Below are positions 9,035 through 19,100 of a DNA stretch of 64,000 nt, one piece after another. The DNA is from Stenotrophomonas maltophilia (GTDB taxonomy: Bacteria > Pseudomonadota > Gammaproteobacteria > Xanthomonadales > Xanthomonadaceae): contig NZ_CP106759.1 in NCBI RefSeq assembly GCF_025642255.1, positions 62,001 to 126,000 on the forward strand, in the 5' to 3' direction. Positions within the stretch are counted from its first letter, which is position 1. Each line of letters starts with the position of its first letter. A program made the translations under genes and the position numbers. The notes below the pieces were generated by a model. It did no database searches, was not told the origin of the DNA, and was given only the letters and a program-made list of their open reading frames with translations.

Positions 9035-10318
9035 TCAGCTGCGCAGCGTGGCCGGCAGCCACAGCGACAGGGCAGGGAAGAAGGTGACCACCAGCAGCAC
9101 GCCCAGCGCAGCGAACCAGAACGGCCAGATGGTACGCATGCTCTGGCCCACGCTGATCTTGCCGATGGCGGTACCGATGAACAGCACCGAGCCCACCGGC
9201 GGTGTCACCAGGCCCAGGCCGCCGGTCAGCACCAGCACCAGCCCGAAGTGGATCGGATCGATGCCGTACGCGCGCGCCACCGGCAGGAAGATCGGCGTGC
9301 AGATCAGGATCATCGGTGCCAGGTCCATGAAGGTTCCCAGCAGCAACAGCATCACCACGATCATCAGCAGCACCATGAACTGGCTGTGCGCGAAGGACTG
9401 CAGGAAATCCACCGCCGCCGCCGGCACCTGCAGGTAGGCCAGCAGCCAGCCGAATACCGCAGCGGTGGCGATCACGAACAGGATCACGCCGGTGCTGCGT
9501 GCGGCGTGGACGACCGTGGCGAAGAACTCGCGCCAGCGCAGTTGCCGATACAGCACAGTGGTCACCAGCAGTGCGTACACCACGGCGATCGCCGCGCTTT
9601 CCACCGCAGTGAAGATGCCAGCGCGGATGCCGACGAAGATCAGCGCGACCAGACCGAGGCCGGGCAGGGCGGAGATCATCCGCAGCATCACCGCGCGCCA
9701 GCCCGGGAACACCTCCACGCCATAGCCGCGGCGGCGCGCGACGACGTAGCCGGTGATCATCAATGCCAGCGTCATCAGCAATGCCGGAACGATACCCGCC
9801 GCGAACAGATCGGCGATCGAGAGGCCGCCACCGGCTGCGGCCGAGAACAGGATCAGGTTGTGCGAGGGCGGAACCAGCAGCGCGACCAGGGCGGCGGTGA
9901 TGCTGACATTGACGGCGAAATCGCGGTCATAGCCGCGCTTGACCATCTGCGGAATCATCGTGCCACCCACCGCCGAGACATCCGCGATGGCCGAGCCGGA
10001 GACGCCGCCGAAGAACAGCGAAGACAGGATCGAAACCTGGCCCAGGCCACCACGCAAGCGCCCCACCAGCGAGGACGCCAGCGCGATCAGGCGCTCGGAG
10101 ATGCCGCCGCGCATCATGATCTCGCCAGCGAAGATGAACAGTGGAATGGCGATCAGCGATGCAGACCCGGTACCTGCCGAAATCTGCTGGACCAGAACGA
10201 TGGACGGGATGTCCAGGTAGAGCAGGGTGGCAAGGGCGGCCGCAGCCAGCGCGTAGGCCACCGGCACGCCCAGCAGCAGGAACACTGCGAACACCGAGAA
10301 CAGAATGGCGATACCCAT
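9035..10318 (-). CDS. TRAP transporter large permease (DctM-type)
   Basis: A 427-residue, strongly hydrophobic protein with about 12 membrane segments. DctM signatures include IPLFIFAGEIMMRGGIS near residue 57, the FGGVSGSAIADVSAVGGTMIP segment, PPSHNLILF, and the C-terminal GLVTPPVGSVLF. TRAP large permeases form the ion-coupled translocation channel for organic acids and sugar acids, driven by sodium in characterised systems. It sits 3 bases after the small permease and 16 before GH43. In this context the cargo is likely a uronate or unsaturated uronide released in the periplasm. It replaces the ExuT- or TogT-type carriers used elsewhere; this substrate is inference. Confidence 0.95.
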   Translation of the reverse strand: MGIAILFSVFAVFLLLGVPVAYALAAAALATLLYLDIPSIVLVQQISAGTGSASLIAIPLFIFAGEIMMRGGISERLIALASSLVGRLRGGLGQVSILSSLFFGGVSGSAIADVSAVGGTMIPQMVKRGYDRDFAVNVSITAALVALLVPPSHNLILFSAAAGGGLSIADLFAAGIVPALLMTLALMITGYVVARRRGYGVEVFPGWRAVMLRMISALPGLGLVALIFVGIRAGIFTAVESAAIAVVYALLVTTVLYRQLRWREFFATVVHAARSTGVILFVIATAAVFGWLLAYLQVPAAAVDFLQSFAHSQFMVLLMIVVMLLLLGTFMDLAPMILICTPIFLPVARAYGIDPIHFGLVLVLTGGLGLVTPPVGSVLFIGTAIGKISVGQSMRTIWPFWFAALGVLLVVTFFPALSLWLPATLRS

Positions 10319-10321
10319 GGA

Positions 10322-10861
10322 TCAACGATCTCCTTCAGCGTCATCGGCGGCAGCGTCTGCCGGCGTGGACTGCGTGGCCTTCCACGCACGGTTCAGCGCG
10401 AACACCACCATCAGCACGCCGCCCAGCGCCAGCGGCAGGTAGTTGATGCTCTGCGGAAGCTCGGCACCGGCGGTCTTGATGTCCAGGCCGTCGAGAAGAA
10501 GCTCGGCCGACCACACTGCGATGAACGCGCCCAGCACGGCCACCACCAGTTGCACCAGCACGTCCACAGCGCGGCGCAGCGCCGGCGCCATATAGGCATG
10601 CAGCAGGAAGAAGCCGAAGTGGCGGTTGGTGTGCACGCCACAGGCCGCGCCCAGGCTCATCGCGGTGCTGAGCAGCAGCAGGGTCACCGGTTCGGTCCAG
10701 CTCGGGGAATCGTTGATCACATAGCGCGCGAAGACCTGCCAGCCCTGCACCACCACCAGCCCCAGCAGGGCCGCCACGGCGGTGTAGATGGCAATGTCGG
10801 CGATGCGGTCCAGCAGGCGCTGCCCGGGGCCGGGTGGGGAAAATGTCGTCGTTTCGGTCAT
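10322..10861 (-). CDS. TRAP transporter small permease (DctQ-type)
   Basis: A 179-residue protein with four predicted membrane helices: about residues 23-45, 60-80, a central pair near 95-125, and 135-155. This arrangement is typical of DctQ subunits, which pair with the large permease. The usual motif (FARYVINDSPSWTEPVTLLLL) is present. I start at the ATG preceded by GAGGA at 7-8 bases; an ATG 21 bases earlier would overlap the dctP-type gene. The gap to the upstream binding-protein gene is 10 bases and to the large permease 3 bases, so the three TRAP genes are one transcription unit. Confidence 0.93.
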   Translation of the reverse strand: MTETTTFSPPGPGQRLLDRIADIAIYTAVAALLGLVVVQGWQVFARYVINDSPSWTEPVTLLLLSTAMSLGAACGVHTNRHFGFFLLHAYMAPALRRAVDVLVQLVVAVLGAFIAVWSAELLLDGLDIKTAGAELPQSINYLPLALGGVLMVVFALNRAWKATQSTPADAAADDAEGDR

Positions 10862-10871
10862 GGCTGTGTCC

Positions 10872-11876
10872 TCAGGCTGCACCGCGGATGCGATCGACCA
10901 GCGCGGCGATTTCCGCGTGCTGCAGGTACTGCTGCAGCAGGGGCTGCGCGGCGGCGCGGAACGCCGGCATGTCGACCTCGTTGGCCTTCACGCCGTACGC
11001 CAGCACCGCGCGTCGTGCCGCATCCTCGGAGGCATCCCACTGGTCGCGCATCACCTTCACCGACGCACGTGCGGTCTCCAGCAGCAGCTGGCGGTCATCC
11101 GGCTGCAGCCGCTCGAAACTGGCGCGTGACATCAGCAGCACGTCCGGTGCATAGGAGTGATCGCTCTGCGACCAGTAGTGCGCAGCCTCGAAGTGACGGC
11201 TGGAATGGAAGCTGCGCATGTTGTTCTCGGCACCGTCGATCATGTGCGTCTCCATGCCGGAGAACGTATCGCCCAGCGACATCGGCGTCGGGTTGGCGCC
11301 GAGCAGCCGCATCAGCTGGATGAAGATGTCCGATGATGCGACGCGCAGCTTCAGCCCGTGCAGGTCACCGGGCTGCGTGATCGGATGCCGGGTGTTGTAG
11401 AAGCAGCGCGCACCGGAATCGTAGATGGCCAGGCCGACCAGGTCGCGGCGTTCGAAGCCGCGCAGCACGGCATCGGCCACGCCGCCATCAAGCGCTGCCC
11501 GCTGATGCGCCACCGATTCGAACACGTAGGGCAGGCACAGCGCCTGGGTCAGCGGAAACGCGTTGTTCAGCGCGCCCGCATAGACACGGGTGATGTCGAT
11601 GGCGCCGAAGCGGGCCATGTCGATCGCTTCGGACTCGCGGCCGAGCTGGCCCGAGTGGTACTGGCGCAGACGCAGGCGTCCCTGGGTCTCACGCTGCAGG
11701 GTCTCGCCGATCCACTTCACCGCTGTCACGGTGGGGTAATCGGCCACGTGCACATCGGTCGCCGTCAGCAGTTGGCTGCCGGCTGCGTCAGGGCCCGGCC
11801 CGCGGCCACAGGCGGCGAGCAGGGGAGTGGCAAGTGCAGTGGCGCCACCGGCCAGGAAATGTCGTCGTGTGATCAT
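10872..11876 (-). CDS. TRAP transporter substrate-binding protein (DctP-type)
   Basis: A 334-residue periplasmic binding protein. The N-terminus combines a twin-arginine motif (TRRHFLAGG) with a lipobox-like LLAAC at about residue 22, so it may be a Tat-exported lipoprotein. The DctP family segments are present: LRLRQYHSGQLG, LPYVFES, the GLKLRVASSDIFIQLMRLLG region with the arginine that salt-bridges the ligand carboxylate, and the conserved DGAENN. That conserved arginine implies an acidic ligand, fitting a uronate or keto-deoxy sugar acid. It follows the hydratase gene by 40 bases and precedes the small permease by 10. Confidence 0.93.
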   Translation of the reverse strand: MITRRHFLAGGATALATPLLAACGRGPGPDAAGSQLLTATDVHVADYPTVTAVKWIGETLQRETQGRLRLRQYHSGQLGRESEAIDMARFGAIDITRVYAGALNNAFPLTQALCLPYVFESVAHQRAALDGGVADAVLRGFERRDLVGLAIYDSGARCFYNTRHPITQPGDLHGLKLRVASSDIFIQLMRLLGANPTPMSLGDTFSGMETHMIDGAENNMRSFHSSRHFEAAHYWSQSDHSYAPDVLLMSRASFERLQPDDRQLLLETARASVKVMRDQWDASEDAARRAVLAYGVKANEVDMPAFRAAAQPLLQQYLQHAEIAALVDRIRGAA

Positions 11877-11916
11877 CTGCGCCCTCCCGCGCGTGTTCAC
11901 TGGATCGTGCCGCGGC

Positions 11917-12741
11917 TTACCCGGCCGGCACGGCCCTGCAGGCAATCTCGCCGAAGCCGGCGAAGCGCACCAGCGCCGTTTGTCCTGCCTGGATGTCGTG
12001 GATGCCGGTCGCATTGCCGGTGGCGATCAGGTCGCCACGCCGCAGGGGCCGGCCGCGAAGCGCGGAACGGGACAACGCGAACGCGTACGCTGCGCGCAGG
12101 CCACCGGGCAGGCGGCTCGCGCCGCCGACCCCGACCACTTCACCCTCGATCAGGGTCTCGGCGCGCAACGCCGACTCATCGAGGGACGTCCAGTTGCCGA
12201 TCTCCGGCCCCAGCACGAGGCCGTTGTTGTTGCCGAAGTCGGATACCACCACGCGCGGGCCCAGCTCGTTGATCGTTGCCAGCGGGCTGCTGGCAACCTC
12301 GACACCGAGGTACAGGCGGGCCGGCAACGCTTCAGCCTGTTCCGGCGACCAGTGCAGCTGGTCGGCGGGGGCATCCTCCAGCAGTTCCAGCACGTACTCG
12401 GCCTCGATCGCGGCGAAACCGCCGACGAACACCGGAACATCCGTTGTTCCACCGGTAGCATTTTTGAGCTGAGGCTTGAAGATCGGGCCCAGCAGCCGTT
12501 CGTCCCCGGACGCATCGCGGCGTTCGGCAGCGATGTAGCCGACCTTCCAGCCGACCACCGGCTGGTTCCAGCGGGCGATGGCCAGGTCCTGGACCTGGTA
12601 GGCCGCGACCAGGTCCGCCGGGATGTCGCCCGGGAACGCCTCCAGTGCCTGGCCCGCAAGGCGTGCGGTGGTGAAGGCCTGGGCAATCGCGGCCGCATCG
12701 GCCGGCGGCGTGTGCCCATGTGTGCCGTGTTCGTTGCTCAA
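11917..12741 (-). CDS. 2-keto-4-pentenoate hydratase-like protein (FAH superfamily)
   Basis: A 274-residue member of the fumarylacetoacetate-hydrolase fold. The pattern follows the hydratase branch: GWKVGYI near residue 64, GPIFKP, IEAEYVLEL (metal-binding acidic residues), and the closing GDLIATGNATGIHDIQAG. Classical members hydrate 2-hydroxypentadienoate in aromatic degradation, but no aromatic pathway is present here. As first gene of the operon with TRAP transport, GH43 and the uronate regulator, it more likely handles a keto-deoxy or unsaturated sugar acid. Other FAH-fold enzymes are known to dehydrate or hydrolyse such acids. That substrate shift is inference. A putative operator lies about 60 bases upstream. 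Confidence 0.85.
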   Translation of the reverse strand: MSNEHGTHGHTPPADAAAIAQAFTTARLAGQALEAFPGDIPADLVAAYQVQDLAIARWNQPVVGWKVGYIAAERRDASGDERLLGPIFKPQLKNATGGTTDVPVFVGGFAAIEAEYVLELLEDAPADQLHWSPEQAEALPARLYLGVEVASSPLATINELGPRVVVSDFGNNNGLVLGPEIGNWTSLDESALRAETLIEGEVVGVGGASRLPGGLRAAYAFALSRSALRGRPLRRGDLIATGNATGIHDIQAGQTALVRFAGFGEIACRAVPAG

Positions 12742-12800
12742 GAACGTCTCCCTCTGGCGTTGTTGCGCTGCCTATCGACAGCGTCTGCAGGACGTGTATA

Positions 12801-12816
12801 TGGTAAACCGGTGTCA
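12801..12816. promoter_or_regulatory. Putative LacI-regulator operator in divergent promoter
   Basis: On the plus strand it reads TGGTAAACCGGTGTCA, and on the minus strand TGACACCGGTTTACCA. It lies about 60 bases before the hydratase start and 80 before the divergent esterase start, so one site could control both units. It matches the site before kduI at TGACACCGGTT. Confidence 0.65.
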
Positions 12817-12896
12817 TCACGCAAGCGGCAGCGCATCACGCCGTCTTTGCCGACGCCGCCAGCGCCCTGTCCTGTCCTGTTGGAGCCCCGTCAGTC

Positions 12897-13880
12897 ATGC
12901 GTCTGCCCATCGTGTTGCTGTGCCTGTCCCTGCTGCTGCCGGCGGCGCCCGCCTGCGCGGTCGACACGCCGCTGCGCGAAGGCGAGCGTGTGGTCCAGGC
13001 GTTGCCCGGCGAGCAGCTGCCGTTGTGGCCGGCAGGCGCAGTGCCGGGCGAAACCGGCACTGCACGTCCGACGCGGGTGGTCGAGCGCAGTGCGGACCCT
13101 GCACGCCCGGACCGCTACGCCGACCAGATCGACGCGCCCTCTCTGCAGGTGTACACACCCGCCCGGCCGAACGGCCGGGCCCTGCTGGTGATCCCCGGCG
13201 GCGGCTACCAGCGGGTGGTGATCGACAAGGAGGGCAGCGCGCTGGTTCCGTTCTGGGTGGACGGCGCCGGCTACACCCTGTTCGTCCTGCGCTACCGCCT
13301 GCCGCAGCCGGGGCGCGACCGCCAGGCCGCGCTCGCGGACGCGCAGCGCGCGCTGCGGGTGGTGCGCGACCAGGCGCGACGGCGCGGGCTGGACGCGAAC
13401 GACGTGGCGGTGATGGGCTTCTCGGCGGGCGGCCACGTCGCGGCGCGGCTGGCCACCGGCTTCGACATCGCCGTCCATCCCGCACGGGATGACCTCGACC
13501 GGCTGAGCGCCCGCCCGAGCCGTGCCGTGCTGGTCTACCCGGTGATCGACATGGGCGCGCATGCGCACAGCGGCTCGCGTGCCCGCCTGCTGGGCGAGCA
13601 TCCGGGGACCTCGCTGCAGGCAGACTATTCAATGCAGCAGCGGGTACGCGGCGACATGCCGCCGACGCTGCTGGTCCACGCCGCCGACGACGCCGTGGTG
13701 TCGGTGCACAACAGTGAACTCATGGCGCAGGCACTGGCGGGTGCGGGTGTCGAGCACGAACTGCACGTCTTCGCCCATGGCGGCCACGGCTTTGGCATGG
13801 ACATTCCCGCGCGGTCGACGCTGGCACTCTGGCCGCTGCTCGCGCAACGCTGGCTGGGCCCTGCGGAGGACGCGCGATGA
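12897..13880 (+). CDS. Secreted alpha/beta hydrolase (acetylxylan-esterase-like)
   Basis: A 327-residue protein with signal peptide (about 1-21) and an alpha/beta-hydrolase fold. Visible elements are the oxyanion region VIPGGGYQRV, the nucleophile elbow GFSAGGH (about residue 183), the acid in HAADDAVV, and the catalytic histidine in HVFAHGGHGFG. This is the pattern of BD-FAE/axe-type esterases that deacetylate xylan-like oligosaccharides. It is the first gene of a rightward pair: its stop overlaps the next start in ATGA, so the two esterases are translationally coupled. It shares a promoter region and putative operator with the leftward TRAP operon. Likely role: periplasmic removal of acetyl or other ester groups from the imported polysaccharide. 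Confidence 0.88.
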   Translation: MRLPIVLLCLSLLLPAAPACAVDTPLREGERVVQALPGEQLPLWPAGAVPGETGTARPTRVVERSADPARPDRYADQIDAPSLQVYTPARPNGRALLVIPGGGYQRVVIDKEGSALVPFWVDGAGYTLFVLRYRLPQPGRDRQAALADAQRALRVVRDQARRRGLDANDVAVMGFSAGGHVAARLATGFDIAVHPARDDLDRLSARPSRAVLVYPVIDMGAHAHSGSRARLLGEHPGTSLQADYSMQQRVRGDMPPTLLVHAADDAVVSVHNSELMAQALAGAGVEHELHVFAHGGHGFGMDIPARSTLALWPLLAQRWLGPAEDAR

Positions 13881-15514
13881 ACGATGCGCCGGCCGACCTG
13901 CAGCGTCGGCGGTTCCTGCGCGACAGCGCCCGCTGGGCGCTGGCCACCGCGTCCGCTACGGCTGCCTTCACCGCATTGCCAACGCTGGCCAGCGTGCCGG
14001 GTGTCCGCGACGACCGCCTGCCATTGGCCCGGGTCCGTGGCGGACGTGTGCGTGGCCAGCGCGAGCACGGGGTACTGGTGTTCCGTGGGCTTCGCTATGG
14101 TGCCGATACCGCTCGCCACCGCTTCCAGCCGCCGCGGCATGAAGCTGCCTGGCGCGGCATCGCCGATGCACTGGAGTACGGTCCGGCCGCACCGCAGGGC
14201 GGCAGTGAAGGGCCCGGCAGCGAGGACTGCCTGTTCCTCAATGTGTGGACGCCCGCGCTCGGCGACGGTGGACGCAGGCCGGTGCTGGTGTACGTTCACG
14301 GCGGTGGATTCAACAACGGGTCCGGCAGTGATCCGCTGTACGACGGCGCTGCGCTGTGCCGCCGCGGCGATGTGGTGGTGGTCACCCTCAATCATCGCCT
14401 GAACACGTTCGGCTATCTCTACCTGGGGGCGTTGGGCGATCCGCGCTACGCCGCCTCGGGCAACGTCGGCCAGCTCGACCTGGTACAGGCGCTGCAGTGG
14501 GTGCGGCAGCACGCGGCGGTCTTCGGTGGCGACGCGGCGAACATCACGGTGTTCGGGCAGTCCGGCGGGGGCGCCAAGATCGCCACGCTGATGGCGATGC
14601 CTGCGGCCCGAGGGCTGTTCCACCGCGCGTGGACGATGAGTGGCCAGCAGGTCACCGCTGCCGGACCGCGCGCGGCCGCGCAGCGGGCTGCGATCGCGAT
14701 GCAGGCCGTCGCTGCACGAGACGTGCAGGCACTGCTGGACCTGCCGGTCGACGTATTGCTGGAAGCCACCCGTGCGCGTGATCCCTCGCGCGTGGAAAGC
14801 ACGTCGCTGTACTTCGGCCCGGTGCTGGACGATGTGGTGCTGCCGGTGCATCCGTTCTGGCCACAGGCGCCGCAGCAGTCGGCGGCGATTCCGATGGTGA
14901 TCGGCAACACCCGCGACGAGACCCGCGCGTTCCTCGGCAACGATCCCGCCAACTTCGCCCTGACCTGGGAAACATTGCCGGCACAGCTCGAACGACAGCA
15001 GTTCGTCGATCTGCGGCCGGAGACCGTGATCGCCGAGTATCGCCGCCTGTATCCGCACTACACGCCCTCTGAAGTGTTTTTTGCTGCAACCACGGCTGGC
15101 CGCAGCTGGCGTGGAGCGGTGGAGGAACTGGAAGCGCGGGCGCGCCAGCCCGCGGGCGCAGCACCGACCTGGGCGTACCAGCTGGATTGGGGGTCGCCGG
15201 TGGAGGAGGGGCGCCTGCGTGCTTTCCATACGCTGGACATCCCGCTGGTCTTCGACAACGCAGGGCTGCCGGGCGCGCGCACCGGGGGGGGCGATGATGC
15301 GCGTGCGCTCGCGGCGACCATGAGCGAGGCCTTGATCGCCTTCGCCCGCAGCGGCGACCCCAATCACGCCGGATTGTCGCAATGGGCCCCTTATACGCTG
15401 CCGCAACGGCGGACAATGCTGTTCGATCGCACCAGTCGCGCGGTTGACGATCCGCGCGCAGGCGAGCGCGCGCTCTACGGAAAAGTGCCTTTCGTGCAGC
15501 GCGGCACGCAGTGA
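13877..15514 (+). CDS. Type-B carboxylesterase, Tat-exported
   Basis: A 545-residue carboxylesterase/lipase family protein. A twin-arginine signal (QRRRFLRDSARW near residue 10, then a hydrophobic stretch) suggests folded export. The triad is recognisable: Ser in FGQSGGG, which varies from the usual GESAG elbow but keeps G-x-S-x-G; Glu in GNTRDETRAFL; and His in AFHTLDIPLVFDN. The oxyanion stretch YVHGGGFNNGS is intact. It is coupled to the preceding esterase by a 4-base overlap. In this locus it may cleave feruloyl, methyl or acetyl esters; the ligand cannot be told from sequence. A weak copy of the locus operator follows its stop codon. Confidence 0.9.
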   Translation: MNDAPADLQRRRFLRDSARWALATASATAAFTALPTLASVPGVRDDRLPLARVRGGRVRGQREHGVLVFRGLRYGADTARHRFQPPRHEAAWRGIADALEYGPAAPQGGSEGPGSEDCLFLNVWTPALGDGGRRPVLVYVHGGGFNNGSGSDPLYDGAALCRRGDVVVVTLNHRLNTFGYLYLGALGDPRYAASGNVGQLDLVQALQWVRQHAAVFGGDAANITVFGQSGGGAKIATLMAMPAARGLFHRAWTMSGQQVTAAGPRAAAQRAAIAMQAVAARDVQALLDLPVDVLLEATRARDPSRVESTSLYFGPVLDDVVLPVHPFWPQAPQQSAAIPMVIGNTRDETRAFLGNDPANFALTWETLPAQLERQQFVDLRPETVIAEYRRLYPHYTPSEVFFAATTAGRSWRGAVEELEARARQPAGAAPTWAYQLDWGSPVEEGRLRAFHTLDIPLVFDNAGLPGARTGGGDDARALAATMSEALIAFARSGDPNHAGLSQWAPYTLPQRRTMLFDRTSRAVDDPRAGERALYGKVPFVQRGTQ

Positions 15515-15529
15515 TGACACCGCAGCACA
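15515..15529. promoter_or_regulatory. Weak match to the uronate-locus operator
   Basis: TGACACCGCAGCACA starts immediately after the esterase stop codon, about 40-50 bases before the dioxygenase-like gene. The left half TGACACCG is identical to the other copies, but the right half is poor (ACA rather than CCA). It may be half a site or chance. Confidence 0.35.
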
Positions 15530-15565
15530 AACATTCTGTTAACTCCGCTCGGCTAGAGTCGAGTC

Positions 15566-16153
15566 ATGGGAGACACGTTCACGCCACTGCCGTTCGCCGG
15601 CCGGGAGCGCCTGCTTGCCGCCATTGATGGTGCGGTAGCACTGGCGGATCCGCACGCGATCACCGAGGGCCTGCAGCGCGTGCTGCGTGATGCCATCACC
15701 GATCCTTCGATACAGCTGCCGCCGTGTGTACGGCGACCGGTGCGTGGTCACTACGCACGTCGTGAACTGCACCGCAGCCGGACCCTGGGGTACAGCGTCA
15801 TCGCCATGTGCTGGGGACCGGGGCAGGGTACGCCGCTGCACGATCACGATGCGATGTGGTGCGTGGAAGGCGTCTGGCAGGGCGAACTGCTGGTCACGCC
15901 GTATGCGCTGCTGGAGCGGAAGGGCACTCGCCACCGCTTTGCTGCGCAGCCTACGCTGTATGGCCAGCGCGGCAGCGCCGGCAGCCTGATTCCCCCGCAC
16001 GAATACCACACGCTGCGCAATGCCAGCGATGCCGATGTGGCCGTGTCGCTGCACGTCTACCAGGGCGTGATGGAGCGCAGCGCGGTGTTCGAGCCGCTGG
16101 GCGATGACTGGTACCAGCGACGGGTGAAGCGGATGGAGACCGACGCGGCATAG
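15566..16153 (+). CDS. Cysteine dioxygenase family cupin protein
   Basis: A 195-residue single-cupin protein of the cysteine dioxygenase/3-mercaptopropionate dioxygenase group. Iron ligands are recognisable: His92 and His94 in TPLHDHDAMWCVEG and His148 in HEYHTLRN. An arginine-rich N-terminal part (VRRPVRGHYARRELHRS) matches the substrate-carboxylate region of the family. These enzymes oxidise thiol compounds to sulfinates. Its place in a uronate locus is unexplained; it may be an unrelated neighbour, as it lies 51 bases after the esterase pair and is convergent with the large LamG gene. The precise thiol substrate is unknown. Confidence 0.85.
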   Translation: MGDTFTPLPFAGRERLLAAIDGAVALADPHAITEGLQRVLRDAITDPSIQLPPCVRRPVRGHYARRELHRSRTLGYSVIAMCWGPGQGTPLHDHDAMWCVEGVWQGELLVTPYALLERKGTRHRFAAQPTLYGQRGSAGSLIPPHEYHTLRNASDADVAVSLHVYQGVMERSAVFEPLGDDWYQRRVKRMETDAA

Positions 16154-16172
16154 GCCGCGCCGGCCGCGCCGT

Positions 16173-19100
16173 TCAACGCTGCACGTCCACGACGTTGTTG
16201 AGCAGGGTCACTTCCTCGCCACCGTCAGCGAGGGCGACGCGCACGCGCAGGCCACCCCGATGACCGGCGGGGATCATCAGCGTCACGTGGGCGGTCTTCG
16301 GTTCCAGGTCATCGGGTGCCGCCATCGCGGGCACATCGGTACGCGCGATCTCACGGCCCGTGGTGTCTTCCAGGATCGCCACGCCCGCGCCGGTGGCCAC
16401 GTGGCCCAGGCTGTGCACGGTCACCCGCACACGCTGGCCGTCCACCTGCACATCACCGCGGCCGACGCCCAGGTCGGCGCGTGTTTCCACCGGGCTGCCG
16501 GCGACGACGCGCTCGAACTCGAACAGTTCCGTGCGCCCGGGACGGAACTGCATCGGCACCGCGCGGCTGGTTTCCAGCCGCACCGTGCGCTCCGTCGGCG
16601 TGCCATCGATGCGTCCATCTCCATCGGCATCCACGCCGGCACGGATGCGCCACGTGCCGCTGGCAACGTTCCAGCCGGTCATGTCGGCACTGATGGTGCG
16701 GTTACCCAGATTGTGGCTGGTGATGGTGAAGCGCTCGCGCGAGGGCGCATGCACCAGCAGTGCAACCTGTTCGGCGGCACCGTCGCGATCGAAGCGCCAG
16801 CTGACCGTATGCCCGGGCCAGCTCTGGTTGCGCTTGAGCGCGATGCCCCCCAGCCGGGCGCGCTGCAGGAACTCGCTGGGTGCTTCCACGCGATCGGACC
16901 ACCAGTGGCCCTCGGTGTTCATGTAGGCCCGCAGCACCTTCGCCTGCAGTCCTTCGGCATGCAGTGCATCGATGTACTTCAGGTCACCACTGGCCTGCCA
17001 GGCCATCAGGCTGGCGAAACCGGTCTTTCCGGCGTCGGCTTCGGCAGTCAGTTGCGGATACCAGTCCTGCTGGCGTCCCAGCACCTCGACGATGTTCTCG
17101 CCGAGATTGGCCAGCGCGCCCGGTCCCCCGCGTGCCACGCGATAGTCCAGCGCCTGCAGGTACTTCGCATCGCCGGTCCAGCGCCAGGCGGCCCAGAAGG
17201 TGTGCAGCGTGTCGCCGCCGCCGGAACCGTCGTTGAGTTCACCGCCGCGGGTGGCGCCGGTGGCCCAGTGGATCTCGTTGGGCAGGGTGAAGCGTCCTTT
17301 CGCGTCCGTGCCGGCATGGGCGAGGTAGCTGTCGGCCAGGCCGGTCACCAGCCGGCGCCCGGTGGGATCGGCGTTGTACTGGCCCAGCAGGAACGCGGGG
17401 TGCAGCACCGGGAACGAATACGGCTTCTGCCATTGCCAGTTCGGTTCGCGGTAGATCCTGTTGCCGCCGAACCAGTTGCTGGAGAACAGCAGGTGTCCCT
17501 GCGGATTGGGCAGGATGATCCGCTCGTCGAATGCCTTGACCGTCTCCATCAGCCGCTCCAGCGTCAGCGGATCACCCCAGTTGAGGTACAGCATCGCGCT
17601 GTTGGTGTTGATGCCCTCTTCGTAGGCATGCAGCTCATCGGTTTCGATGGTGCTCAGGCCGTTGCTGAACATGCCATTGCGATACACCGCATCGGACAGG
17701 GCGGTGAGCGAGGCATTGAGGCGGTCCGGCTGCACGCCCATCAGCGCCAGGCCCGGCCACTGCTGGGTGAGATCGGAATCATCGGAGATGCCGCCGCCGA
17801 AGTCGCCGTAGGGCACCTGGCGATGGTCGATCCACCAGTCGACGAAGCGACGCACCTGTGCAAGGTCCTGCACCTGGTGGAAGGCCCAGGCCGGCACACC
17901 GGCGGGCACCGCCGGTGCGGAGTAGGGCGGCCGGCCCTGGCTGTTGTAGCTGATGTAGTTCCAGTACTGCCGCCCCAGTGCGTGGTCCGGATCGACCCGC
18001 AGCAGGTCGCTCAGGTCGGCGTAGACGCGCGCATACAGGCGCTGTCGTTTGGAGGTGGTGTGCTCCTCCACCAGGAATCCCCAGTTGTCGCGCACCTGGT
18101 TGAAGCGGTCGGCCACGTGCTCCTTCAGCGCTTCGGCGCGCGGCTTGAACACCAGCCGGATCTGCGCGCCATCGAGCGCCCGGGCATCGAAGCCGGGCGC
18201 GGCCGAGGCGATGCTCAACCACAGGCTGTCAGGGGTGAGGATGCGGTCGCGCAGGTCCAGCCACAGGGTGCGCTTCTGTCCCGGCTGCACCGAGACCGAC
18301 ACGTCGATCATGTCGCGCGCCGGCCAGATCGGGTCCTTGATGCGGATGTTGAGCGGAATCAGGCCTTCATGCGTGGCCGCCAGATCCAGCGCGGGAAGAT
18401 CGATGGCAACGCCGTCCAGGCCGTCGTGCATGTTCTCCCAGCTGTAGGCCCAGCTGCGGATCAGCGGCTGGTCGGGCGGCGCATCGCCTACCCCGGAAGG
18501 AATGAGCACGTGCACGATCGGGCGCGGCTGCGCGGGCAGGGTAACGGCATCGCGGCGGCGTGAGCCGGCCCCCTTGGGCAGCGCCATCACCGTGCTGCGT
18601 TCGGCCTCGGGATAGCGACCGTCGATGTAGCGGCGCAGGGCATCCAGATTGGTGTAGTCCGGCAGCGCCTGGCTGTCGATCGTGTAGGTCTGCTTGACCG
18701 TGCCGTCCGGCTCGCTGCCCTCGCTCACGGCGTAGGCCCAGATTTCCTGGATCGGCGTTTCCTGCTCGACGTTGCTGAAGCGCAGCACGCCGCCGCTGAG
18801 GGACGGGATCGGATCGACGCTGCGCACCACGCCGCGCGGGCGGGTGAACAGGGTGCGGGTGGCGTGCGCGGCGTCGCTGCCATGTGCCAGCGTGCCGAAG
18901 GCCGCGCCGCGGATCTCGATGCGGTTGACCGTCTCGCCGTCCGGCAGCGTCAGGTCCAGGTGCTTTCCACCCTCCACGTAGGTGTTCCAGTCCGGCAGCT
19001 GGAAGTAGTCGTTGCGTCCGGGCAGCCGCGAGCGGTTGTAGACGCCGGGCCATGTGGTCTCGGCGATGCCGTCGGTGGCCTTCCACATCCACGCCTTCAG

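Noticed and set aside
8873..11323. Long open frame (over 800 codons) on the plus strand opposite GH43 and the TRAP genes
   Set aside because: High GC leaves few stops in antisense frames. The translation is rich in Gln, His, Arg and Ala with no domain, while the opposite strand has clear GH43 and TRAP motifs.
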